A stretch of DNA of 5,139 nt from Dehalococcoidia bacterium (lineage in GTDB: Bacteria; Chloroflexota; Dehalococcoidia; Dehalococcoidales; RBG-16-60-22), in contig JABMRL010000262.1 of NCBI GenBank assembly GCA_013202615.1, forward strand, positions 1-5,139, given 5' to 3'. The first letter of the stretch is position 1; every line of letters begins with the position of its first letter. Positions 1 to 5,139 of this stretch are shown piece by piece. Position numbers and translations under genes: made by a program. The notes below the pieces were generated by a model that did no database searches, had not been told where the DNA came from, and worked only from the letters and a program-made list of their open reading frames with translations.

Positions 1-1007
1 AGTTGCACCTGCCAACAGGCCGTAAGACCAAGGGCGGTTATTCTACCGAGGCTTCAATATTGGAAGGGCTCCGTGGGGTTCATCCTGTGATAGAGCTTAT
101 CCTGGACTACCGCCAGTTGACCAAGCTGAAGTCAACCTACGTTGACGCCCTGCCGGCCCTGATAAACACCCGGACGGGCCGGGTGCACACCAGCTTCAAC
201 CAGACACGGGCAATAACCGGCCGGCTGTCTTCCAGTGAGCCTAACCTGCAAAACATCCCTATCCGCGGCGAACTGGGGAAAGAAATAAGAAAGGCATTCG
301 TCGCTCCGGCAGGTACCTGCCTGCTGGGCGCCGATTACTCGCAGATTGACCTGCGGGTGCTGGCACACCTGTCCCAGGACCCGCACCTGCTCAAGGCTTT
401 TAACCGAAACGAGGACATCCACGCCGCCACGGCGGCGCAGCTTTTCAGCGTGGAGGCGACCGAAGTCACCTCTGACATGCGCCGGCTGGCCAAGACGGTT
501 AACTTCGGCGTCATCTACGGCATGAGCGAGTACGGACTGGAGCAAGCCACCGAGCTCTCACGGGAAGAAGCGGCCCGGTTCATCGCCGCCTACTTCGCCA
601 AATATCCCAGGGTGAAAGAATACCTTGAAGCCACGAAAAGGCAGGCCCGGGAAAACGGCTGCGTACAGACCATCCTGGGCAGACGGCGCTTCATTCCGGA
701 AATCGACTCGCCCAATCGCCAGGTGCGGGAAGCCGCCGAGCGCATGGCCATCAACATGCCGGTGCAGGGTACCTCGGCCGACATCATCAAGGTGGCTATG
801 ATTAACCTGGACCGCGAGATGAATAAAAAGCAGTTGAAAAGCAAGATGCTGCTGCAGGTACACGATGAGCTTGTCCTTGAGGTACCTGACGAAGAGATGA
901 AGACGATTAATGAGCTCGTTCCCCAGGTGATGTCCTCGGCCATTCAGCTTAACGTACCGCTGAAAGTCGACACCAAGCAGGGCCAGAACTGGGGGGGAAT
1001 GGAATAA
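1..1007 (+). CDS. polA: DNA polymerase I, C-terminal polymerase domain (5' partial)
   Basis: Family A DNA polymerase that fills gaps in excision repair and replaces RNA primers. Only the last ~334 residues are present; the first complete codon is at position 3 and the gene continues off the left edge, so the 5' nuclease, the 3'-5' exonuclease-like domain and part of the thumb cannot be judged. By recall the fragment aligns with E. coli Pol I from about residue 595 to the end. Counting from position 3, motif A is DYSQIDLR at 111-118 (metal-binding Asp111). Motif B runs 160-173 with Arg160, Lys164, Phe168 and Tyr172, equivalent to E. coli R754, K758, F762 and Y766. Motif C is QVHDE at 285-289 (metal-binding Asp288). 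TGRLSS at 72-77 carries the primer-contacting Arg74. Phe168 is the usual Phe that disfavours dideoxynucleotides. All catalytic residues are intact, so the enzyme should be active. TAA lies one base before mutM, so the two are very likely co-transcribed. Confidence 0.97.
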   Translation, partial: LHLPTGRKTKGGYSTEASILEGLRGVHPVIELILDYRQLTKLKSTYVDALPALINTRTGRVHTSFNQTRAITGRLSSSEPNLQNIPIRGELGKEIRKAFVAPAGTCLLGADYSQIDLRVLAHLSQDPHLLKAFNRNEDIHAATAAQLFSVEATEVTSDMRRLAKTVNFGVIYGMSEYGLEQATELSREEAARFIAAYFAKYPRVKEYLEATKRQARENGCVQTILGRRRFIPEIDSPNRQVREAAERMAINMPVQGTSADIIKVAMINLDREMNKKQLKSKMLLQVHDELVLEVPDEEMKTINELVPQVMSSAIQLNVPLKVDTKQGQNWGGME

Positions 1008-1008
1008 C

Positions 1009-1827
1009 ATGCCCGAACTGCCCGAGGTGGAAACGGTAAAAAATGAGCTTGCCCCACATATTCTGGGACATAAAATCACCGGTATTGACCTTCCCTGGGA
1101 AGGTATCATCAAAACACCATCGGTAGAGGAGTTCCGTTCCCGCCTGGTCGGGCAGAAAATCACCAGTCTTTCCCGCCACGGCAAATACCTGGTACTGGAC
1201 CTGTCCAGCGCTGACGCGCTGGTCATGCACCTGAAGATGAGCGGCTCGCTGCTGTTCGGGAGCGACGCCACAGAACCGCCTAAATACACCCGCGCCGCTT
1301 TTCATCTGGAAGATGGTAAAAGGCTCTTTTTTCGCGACCCGAGGAAGTTTGGTGGAGTCTGGCTGGTCAGTGACTGGAAAATGGTGACCAGAAAACTGGG
1401 GCCGGAGCCTCTGGAATCGGAGTTTACACCGCAGGTCCTGGCACAGCGATTTAAAAACCGGAAAGCGCCCGTTAAGGCGCTCCTCTGTGACCAGTCCGTC
1501 ATCGCCGGCATCGGCAATATGTACGCCGATGAAGCCCTGTTTGCCGCTAAAATCAACCCCTTAAGGTCCGGCAGCAGCCTGACACTGGAAGAGCTCGAAC
1601 GTCTTCATCGCGCCATTCAGCAGACGCTGCGCGCTGCCATCCGTAATAAGGGCGCCAGCATCGTGAACTACTACCGGCCCGGCGGGGAAACCGGCACCGC
1701 TCATTTCGAGTTCAAGGTGGCGCACGGTCGGGGCAAGAATTGCCCCGACTGCGGCCGCCCGATTCAGCGTATCCCGGTACGCAACCGCGGCACCTATTTC
1801 TGTCCTGAGTGCCAGCCATCTGACTAA
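1009..1827 (+). CDS. mutM: Formamidopyrimidine-DNA glycosylase (8-oxoguanine glycosylase / AP lyase)
   Basis: Bifunctional base excision repair enzyme that removes 8-oxoguanine and Fapy lesions and then cuts the strand by beta,delta-elimination. The 272-residue length is typical. The N-terminus MPELPEVETV gives the catalytic proline (Pro2, N-terminal after Met removal) and Glu3, which fixes the start at 1009. Lys59 in RHGKYL is the conserved DNA-binding lysine. Met77 (HLKMSG), Arg112 and Phe114 (DPRKFG) are the residues that fill the gap left by the flipped base. IAGIGNMYADE at 165-175 is the family helix-two-turn-helix signature with Asn169. A four-cysteine zinc finger closes the protein (Cys245, Cys248, Cys265, Cys268) with Arg260 in its hairpin. 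The segment before the finger reads FKVAHGR where many relatives have a VYGR-type motif, a lineage variant with no expected loss of function. A G-rich stretch at 991-998, inside the end of polA, is the only Shine-Dalgarno candidate, so translational coupling is likely. The stop abuts the convergent gene's stop. Confidence 0.97.
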   Translation: MPELPEVETVKNELAPHILGHKITGIDLPWEGIIKTPSVEEFRSRLVGQKITSLSRHGKYLVLDLSSADALVMHLKMSGSLLFGSDATEPPKYTRAAFHLEDGKRLFFRDPRKFGGVWLVSDWKMVTRKLGPEPLESEFTPQVLAQRFKNRKAPVKALLCDQSVIAGIGNMYADEALFAAKINPLRSGSSLTLEELERLHRAIQQTLRAAIRNKGASIVNYYRPGGETGTAHFEFKVAHGRGKNCPDCGRPIQRIPVRNRGTYFCPECQPSD

Positions 1828-2445
1828 CTAATCGTCCCAGAGACGGAAGGGCGGATACTCGTCGGTCATCAGTGCCGCATAGGCACAGACCCGGTATGAC
1901 CAGCGGTTCAGGCCGATTACCAGCTTGAAGATGCTTTCCGGGTACTTGCCGGTAAAGAGCAGGACAAAACCGGCGATGATTGCCAGCACAAACACTAGGC
2001 CAGGTGGGTTCTCTTTCCACCAGCCACAGCCTTGAAAGATGGCAACAATCATGTATTGCGGTATGACCAGCAGCCACCACTTTACCCAGACCAGTCCCCT
2101 GGACAGCTTCTCCGGATACTCCACCTGCAAATCGGCGGGATAGTCGACAGATTTCAGCGTGAAGGGAGGGTATTGGTCAGTCCCCAGCGCCTGATAGCTG
2201 TAGAAGCCAACCCGCCACGTCCACCGCAGCACGCCAACGTTGAAATCGAACAGGTCCCTGGGGAACCGGCCGGTAAAGGCAATGGCGAAGAGAGCGATTA
2301 TCCACACGACAATGAATGCCGCCCATAAGAATGGAAGAACAATAATATGTGGAATCAACAGAATTATTTTGATGAGCCACTTCCAACGGCTTGGCGGGGC
2401 GGTAAGCTCGCCGGTGAGCGTTACCGGATACGTTTGACCAGCCAT
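1828..2445 (-). CDS. Integral membrane protein with two DUF4389 repeats
   Basis: Uncharacterised 205-residue membrane protein that I place in the DUF4389 family; no function is known to me. It is an internal duplication. Each half has a hydrophobic block (about 22-57 and 118-165) with an IP(H/Q)-containing segment, followed by a conserved tail. Tail 1 (58-97) starts TGRFP, contains RW.WRV and ends TDQYPPFTL. Tail 2 (165-202) starts TGKYP, contains RWSYRV and ends TDEYPPFRL. By hand alignment about 17 of 38 tail positions are identical. The tails are amphipathic and rich in Trp and Tyr, as expected of a membrane-interface segment. There is no cleavable signal peptide and no obvious catalytic motif. 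The start is set by a perfect Shine-Dalgarno five bases upstream of the ATG. It is the last gene of the minus-strand group, 15 bases after the CvpA-like gene, so the two are probably co-transcribed. Family call is fairly sure; role unknown. Confidence 0.85.
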   Translation of the reverse strand: MAGQTYPVTLTGELTAPPSRWKWLIKIILLIPHIIVLPFLWAAFIVVWIIALFAIAFTGRFPRDLFDFNVGVLRWTWRVGFYSYQALGTDQYPPFTLKSVDYPADLQVEYPEKLSRGLVWVKWWLLVIPQYMIVAIFQGCGWWKENPPGLVFVLAIIAGFVLLFTGKYPESIFKLVIGLNRWSYRVCAYAALMTDEYPPFRLWDD

Positions 2446-2450
2446 ATACT

Positions 2451-2458
2451 ACCTCCTT
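2451..2458 (-). promoter_or_regulatory. Full-consensus Shine-Dalgarno of the DUF4389 gene
   Basis: On the minus strand AAGGAGGT lies five bases before the ATG at 2445. It matches the 16S anti-Shine-Dalgarno over all eight bases, fixes the start codon and predicts strong translation initiation. It lies in the 15-base gap after the stop of the CvpA-like gene, which itself has no such site. Confidence 0.85.
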
Positions 2459-2460
2459 AC

Positions 2461-2973
2461 CTATAATATTACCGAAACCACCGTAGCCGCAGCCTGAAAC
2501 TCCGGCGTCAGCAGTGCCTGGACAAAGCCATAAGCACTTACCAGAGAAGACATTATGCTGGAGCCGGCCACCCAGCGCGCCAGCCAGTCGAAAATGGGAT
2601 AGGCATTCAGCACCAGGGCAAGCACTGTAAGACCGATGCTGGCACTTACCGCGTTCAGCGCACCGCCGAGCAACCGGTACAGCAGTCCCCGCTTCCAGAT
2701 TTTGTTAATAATTCTTCGCGGCAGAAAGAAAGCGAGGTGTATTATGGCAGTGACGATACCGAAGGTAATGAAGAACCCGAAGAAGCCTTCCCAGTTATCA
2801 CCGGGAAGGAAGGAGAGCAGTCCGGCAATCAAATGATAGGCCAGGCCGGCGATGAAAATAGCGATGAGCACCGCCACGAGGTTGAAAAAATGCTTTACTG
2901 CGCCTTCTTTCAAGCCGGCAAAAACGCTGGCCAGGAGGACGAACAGGACGAAAAGGCTTACCAACCATTCCAT
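2461..2973 (-). CDS. CvpA-like small integral membrane protein
   Basis: A 170-residue hydrophobic protein with four probable membrane segments (about 3-20, 28-54, 63-84, 108-125). Its pattern resembles the CvpA family (colicin V production protein-like): a Gly-Lys-Glu-Gly turn at 20-24 after the first helix, where CvpA proteins have a G-x-x-R/K-G turn, and LYRLLGGALNAV at 98-109, like the family's 'D-R-x-x-G-x-x-x-G' helix start. The basic RR...KIWKR stretch (86-95) should face the cytoplasm. CvpA proteins have been linked to envelope functions, but the molecular role is unresolved and I do not assign one. The start is unambiguous: an in-frame TGA lies 13 codons upstream (3012-3010), and no ATG, GTG or TTG codon lies between. 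No Shine-Dalgarno precedes the ATG, and a promoter sits immediately upstream, so a near-leaderless message is likely. The DUF4389 gene follows in the same operon. Family membership is moderately sure. Confidence 0.72.
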   Translation of the reverse strand: MEWLVSLFVLFVLLASVFAGLKEGAVKHFFNLVAVLIAIFIAGLAYHLIAGLLSFLPGDNWEGFFGFFITFGIVTAIIHLAFFLPRRIINKIWKRGLLYRLLGGALNAVSASIGLTVLALVLNAYPIFDWLARWVAGSSIMSSLVSAYGFVQALLTPEFQAAATVVSVIL

Positions 2974-2984
2974 ATTGAATAATA

Positions 2985-3013
2985 ATAGTAGGTTATTCGA
3001 TATGACTTGTCAA
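2985..3013 (-). promoter_or_regulatory. Sigma70-type promoter for the CvpA-like / DUF4389 operon
   Basis: On the minus strand a perfect -35 TTGACA (3013-3008) is followed after exactly 17 bases by TACTAT (2990-2985), a -10 with the key TA...T bases (4 of 6 to TATAAT). It lies in the 52-base gap between the macrodomain gene and the CvpA-like gene, the right place and direction. Transcription would begin near 2979-2976, giving a leader of only about 3-6 bases before the ATG at 2973. A second -10-like TATTAT sits at 2987-2982, but its 20-base spacing is too long. Confidence 0.65.
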
Positions 3014-3025
3014 CCGCCTTCTCAC

Positions 3026-3592
3026 CTATCCACCCGCCGCTTCCCGGAGAGCCGCCGCATACACCTCATAGGTTCTTGAGTCGAAGAGCACGAAGACCAC
3101 TTCCCTGAGCGAGGTTGCCTTATCACGTAAGAACGCGACCACGGTACCGAGGGCGGTTGCCGCAGCCTGTGCGACCGGGTATCCGTAGGCTCCGGTGCTG
3201 ATGGAGGGGAAGGAAATGCTGGTTAAATTATTCTCGGCGGCAAGTTTCAGGCTTTCCCGATAGGCACTCTCCAGAAGCCTGGCCTCGCCTTTATTACCGC
3301 CATGCCAGACCGGGCCCACGGTGTGGATAACGTGCTTTGCCGTCAGGTTACCGCCGGTGGTTATCACCGCCCTGCCTGCAGGCAGTCGTCCCTGCCGCGC
3401 CACGATTTGCCTGCATTCTTCCAGGATGGCCGGGCCGCCGGCGCGGTGAATGGCCCCATCCACGCCACCACCACCCATCAGGCCGGAATTGGCCGCATTA
3501 ACAATGGCATCGGTCGCCTGCCTCGTGATGTCACCCTGCACAATGGATAGCGTGGCCTGGTTTACCACTATCGGAACCGGGCTGCTTTCCAT
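3026..3592 (-). CDS. Macrodomain ADP-ribose hydrolase (YmdB/MacroD-like)
   Basis: A 188-residue single-domain macro protein of the class that hydrolyses O-acetyl-ADP-ribose and removes mono-ADP-ribose from acidic side chains, acting in the cytoplasm. Motifs in order: QGDIT at 19-23; IVNAAN at 30-35; the glycine-rich ADP-ribose loop GGGGVDGAIHRAGG at 40-53; GRAVITTGG at 73-81; HTVGPVW at 90-96; and the phosphate loop SISTGAYGYP at 130-139. Asn35 and Asp45 correspond to E. coli YmdB Asn25 and Asp35, the catalytic pair, so activity is expected. The frame is open 42 codons further upstream to an ATG at 3718, but that stretch lies inside the protease gene and shows no macrodomain character. The ATG at 3592 has AAAGGGG (3606-3600) seven bases upstream and gives the normal family length. 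It lies 19 bases after the protease stop, so co-transcription is likely. No toxin or ADP-ribosyltransferase gene is adjacent in the window, which argues for a housekeeping role rather than an antitoxin. Confidence 0.93.
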   Translation of the reverse strand: MESSPVPIVVNQATLSIVQGDITRQATDAIVNAANSGLMGGGGVDGAIHRAGGPAILEECRQIVARQGRLPAGRAVITTGGNLTAKHVIHTVGPVWHGGNKGEARLLESAYRESLKLAAENNLTSISFPSISTGAYGYPVAQAAATALGTVVAFLRDKATSLREVVFVLFDSRTYEVYAAALREAAGG

Positions 3593-3611
3593 ACCGGCAC
3601 CCCTTTGTCTG

Positions 3612-4751
3612 CTATTCCTGTTTCCGAAGAAAATCAATTGCCCACTGGATGGCCTCTTCACCTTCCAGTTCCAGCTCAATATCCGGCTTGATTCCTTTTC
3701 CCTCAATAAGTCGGCCATTCGGCGTGAGCCAGTGTGCCGTGGTTATGTAAAGACCGGCACCGTCCTGAAGCTTTCGTGAGACGTTAACGCTGCCCTTACC
3801 AAAGGTCTGGCTCCCGGCAACGGTCGCTCGCCCGTGGTCCTGCAACGCTCCAGCCAGCACCTCGCTGCCACTGGCGCTGTAACCGTTCACCAGGACCACC
3901 ACGGGCAGCTCGTTCACCATTCCCCCGGGTTCGACTTCAAGGGATTGTTCCTCACCGTTGCCGCCCACCACTTTCACCACCACACCATCTTTCAGGAAAT
4001 ATGAAGCGACCTCTATAACCGTTTCCAGTATGCCGCCCGGATTGCCGCGCATGTCCAGTATGATGCCTTCAGCATTCGCGTTGTCAATTTCGGCAAGGGT
4101 TGCCTGTATCTCCTCAGCAGTGCGTCTGGAGAAATGGGTTATCCTGAGATGGGCAATGTCTCCCATCATTTCCACCGTAACGCTGGGCAGTTCAATAGTA
4201 GCGCGTACAATCTCAATTAACACCGATTCAGCCTCGTCCCGATGCTGAATGAGCAGCGCGACGGTGGTTCCTTTGGGGCCCCGGATTTTAAGCACCGCTT
4301 CTATCATGCTCATATCAACCGTTGACTCGCCGTTTATCTCCAGAACGATGTCGTCCACCCTGAGACCAGCCTGGTCCGCCGGTGAATCGGGAATGGGCGA
4401 GATAATGGTGAGCCTCTCCTCCCGTATCCCCACCTGAGCGCCAATCCCTTCGATTTCCCCTTCAAGACCGCTCAAACCGATTTCGTACGTTTCCGCATCG
4501 AGATAGGAGGTGTAAGGGTCATCCAGGACTTCAATCATGCCTTCGATGGCGCCTTTGCTGAGTTCTTGCGGCTCAAGCCGGTCCCGGTCCACATAGTCCC
4601 GGAAGATGATATTCCACGCCTCTTCCACCACCCCCAGCCCTCCTTCACCCTCGACGGGAGCCCTTCCCAGGTTGTAGCCGGTACCAAAGGACAGCGCAAT
4701 GATGGCAATGAAAGTTAAAACTATAAGGACATACTTCATATGGTTTGACAT
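3612..4751 (-). CDS. S41 family PDZ-containing serine protease (carboxyl-terminal processing protease)
   Basis: CtpA/CtpB/Prc-type protease that acts outside the cytoplasmic membrane and cleaves substrates selected through their C-termini. Of 379 residues, 6-24 form a membrane segment (uncleaved anchor or signal sequence), 40-95 an N-terminal helical region with DDPYTSYLD at 77-85, about 96-185 the PDZ domain (PDSPADQAGL at 121-130, then DDIVLEINGE), and 190-360 the S41 core. ILDMRGNPGG at 231-240 is the family strand. The nucleophile is Ser294 in SASGSE, and the general base is Lys319 in FGKG, 25 residues later as in B. subtilis CtpB (S309, K334). The third triad position, Gln338 in CtpB, is Asn323 here. 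The C-terminus carries the usual TPNGRLIEGKGIKPDIE. The start at 4751 is preferred because GGAGAG (4767-4762) lies ten bases upstream; the in-frame ATG at 4739 lacks a well-spaced site. It leads the protein-coding minus-strand group downstream of rnpB; I found no clear promoter of its own. Confidence 0.93.
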   Translation of the reverse strand: MSNHMKYVLIVLTFIAIIALSFGTGYNLGRAPVEGEGGLGVVEEAWNIIFRDYVDRDRLEPQELSKGAIEGMIEVLDDPYTSYLDAETYEIGLSGLEGEIEGIGAQVGIREERLTIISPIPDSPADQAGLRVDDIVLEINGESTVDMSMIEAVLKIRGPKGTTVALLIQHRDEAESVLIEIVRATIELPSVTVEMMGDIAHLRITHFSRRTAEEIQATLAEIDNANAEGIILDMRGNPGGILETVIEVASYFLKDGVVVKVVGGNGEEQSLEVEPGGMVNELPVVVLVNGYSASGSEVLAGALQDHGRATVAGSQTFGKGSVNVSRKLQDGAGLYITTAHWLTPNGRLIEGKGIKPDIELELEGEEAIQWAIDFLRKQE

Positions 4752-4821
4752 CGGTCTGTTTCTCTCCAGGTGATATTGTTCAATACCTATTAACAGAAAC
4801 CTTAGAGCCTCTGATTTAACA

Positions 4822-4863
4822 CGGAGAAGATATCTCCGCCTCTTTGCTTTGCGCCTGCAAAGC
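4822..4863 (-). terminator. Two small hairpins between rnpB and the protease gene (possible weak terminator)
   Basis: The spacer after rnpB contains two perfect inverted repeats. The first, 4846-4863, has a 7-bp stem (GCTTTGC/GCAAAGC) around a 4-base loop. The second, 4822-4838, has a 6-bp stem (CGGAGA/TCTCCG) around a 5-base loop. Read in the direction of rnpB, the second is followed only by TGTTAAATC, not a real U-tract. They may form the rnpB 3' processing or termination region or mark the start of the protease leader. No convincing -35/-10 pair was found in the spacer. Confidence 0.3.
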
Positions 4864-4879
4864 TGTCAGCCGATTAATC

Positions 4880-5139
4880 AAAGGCCAAGTAAACCTGTAA
4901 GCCGAGTTCTGTATCCCTCCCCGAAGGGAAAGACGGTGACCATCTATCTAGCCCTTCCGTCTCCGAAAGGGTCATGCGGCCAACCCGGGGACAGGCCGGG
5001 CACCTTTTGTCCCTCTATTCGGCCTTGCTCCGGATGGGGTTTACCCAGCCGACCGGTCTCCCGGTCGCTGGTGGGCGCTTACCCCACCATTTCACCCTTA
5101 CCTTTCCCTTACGGGAAGGGCGGTATGTTTCTGTGGCAC
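4880..5139 (-). ncRNA. rnpB: RNase P RNA, bacterial type A (5' partial)
   Basis: Catalytic RNA of ribonuclease P, which cuts the 5' leader from pre-tRNAs. About 260 bases of the 3' portion are present; roughly the first third, with the 5' strand of helix P4, lies beyond the right edge. Minus-strand order of recognisable parts: GTGCCACAGAAA at the edge; GGTAAGGGTGAAA (P8 region); the P9 hairpin GGTGGGGTAAGCGCCCACC; a perfect 6-bp stem with GAGA tetraloop (5066-5051, P12-like); GGTAAACCCCATCCGGAGCA; GGCCGAATAG; a GGGTTGG segment (4986-4980) at the expected tRNA CCA-contact loop L15; an 8-bp stem with GAGA loop placed like P18; AGATAGATGG (3' side of P4); a TCCC-TTCG-GGGA hairpin (4929-4918) placed like P19; and the terminal signature ACAGAACTCGGCTTAC (4912-4897). 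The layout follows E. coli M1 RNA closely, which supports type A. The 3' end near 4880 is an estimate, because the pairing 5' strand of P1 is outside the window. Confidence 0.95.

Noticed and set aside
558..1289. Long minus-strand open frame (243 codons) antisense to polA and mutM
   Set aside because: It overlaps two certain genes, has no recognisable domain, and its translation has the random composition of an antisense shadow.
1464..1481. Inverted repeat AGCGCC...GGCGCT inside mutM
   Set aside because: A 6-bp stem within conserved coding sequence, with no U-tract; best explained by codon choice for conserved residues.
3026..3592. Macrodomain gene as an antitoxin of a DarTG-like system
   Set aside because: No ADP-ribosyltransferase toxin lies next to it in the window, and its motifs are of the housekeeping YmdB/MacroD type.
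3593..3718. Upstream 42-codon extension of the macrodomain gene starting at 3718
   Set aside because: It lies mostly within the protease coding sequence, adds no macrodomain motif, and the ATG at 3592 has a well-spaced ribosome site and gives the normal length.
3958..4437. Plus-strand open frames opposite the protease gene
   Set aside because: They are antisense to a clearly conserved protease domain, rich in Ser, Thr and Ile as shadows usually are, and lack convincing ribosome sites.
1..5139. CRISPR arrays, insertion sequences, tRNA genes, phage or defence islands
   Set aside because: No regularly spaced repeats, transposase motifs, terminal inverted repeats or tRNA cloverleafs were seen; all genes are ordinary chromosomal types.

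Overview
The window is an ordinary chromosomal segment of a bacterium with moderate GC content. It holds two convergent gene groups with very little non-coding DNA. The combination of a membrane protein with two DUF4389 repeats, an S41 protease with an atypical GKGSVN motif, a Fpg of the 'FKVAHGR...CPDCG' type and a type A RNase P RNA suggests Chloroflexota, perhaps Dehalococcoidia. That assignment is an inference from remembered family flavour, not a demonstrated placement.

Left part, + strand (1-1827): the 3' end of polA (catalytic half of the polymerase domain, open at the left window edge), followed one base later by mutM/fpg. The two proteins act in the same repair route: Fpg excises 8-oxoguanine and nicks the strand, and Pol I fills the gap. 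This order is a known bacterial synteny. mutM ends directly against the stop codon of the convergent group, with no base between them.

Right part, - strand, in transcription order: the 3' part of the RNase P RNA gene rnpB (open at the right window edge), a ~130-base spacer with two small hairpins, an S41 (CtpA/CtpB-type) PDZ protease, a YmdB/MacroD-like macrodomain ADP-ribose hydrolase, a small CvpA-like membrane protein, and a membrane protein built from two DUF4389 repeats. Protease and macrodomain genes are 19 bases apart and probably co-transcribed. The CvpA-like gene has its own good sigma70-type promoter, placed so close to the start codon that the mRNA should be nearly leaderless. The DUF4389 gene follows after 15 bases with a full-consensus Shine-Dalgarno.

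No CRISPR array, mobile element, tRNA or phage gene is visible, and I see no convincing undescribed multi-gene system. The points most worth a second look are the replaced third catalytic residue in the S41 protease, the near-leaderless promoter, the duplicated DUF4389 protein paired with a CvpA-like protein, and the gapless convergent junction.
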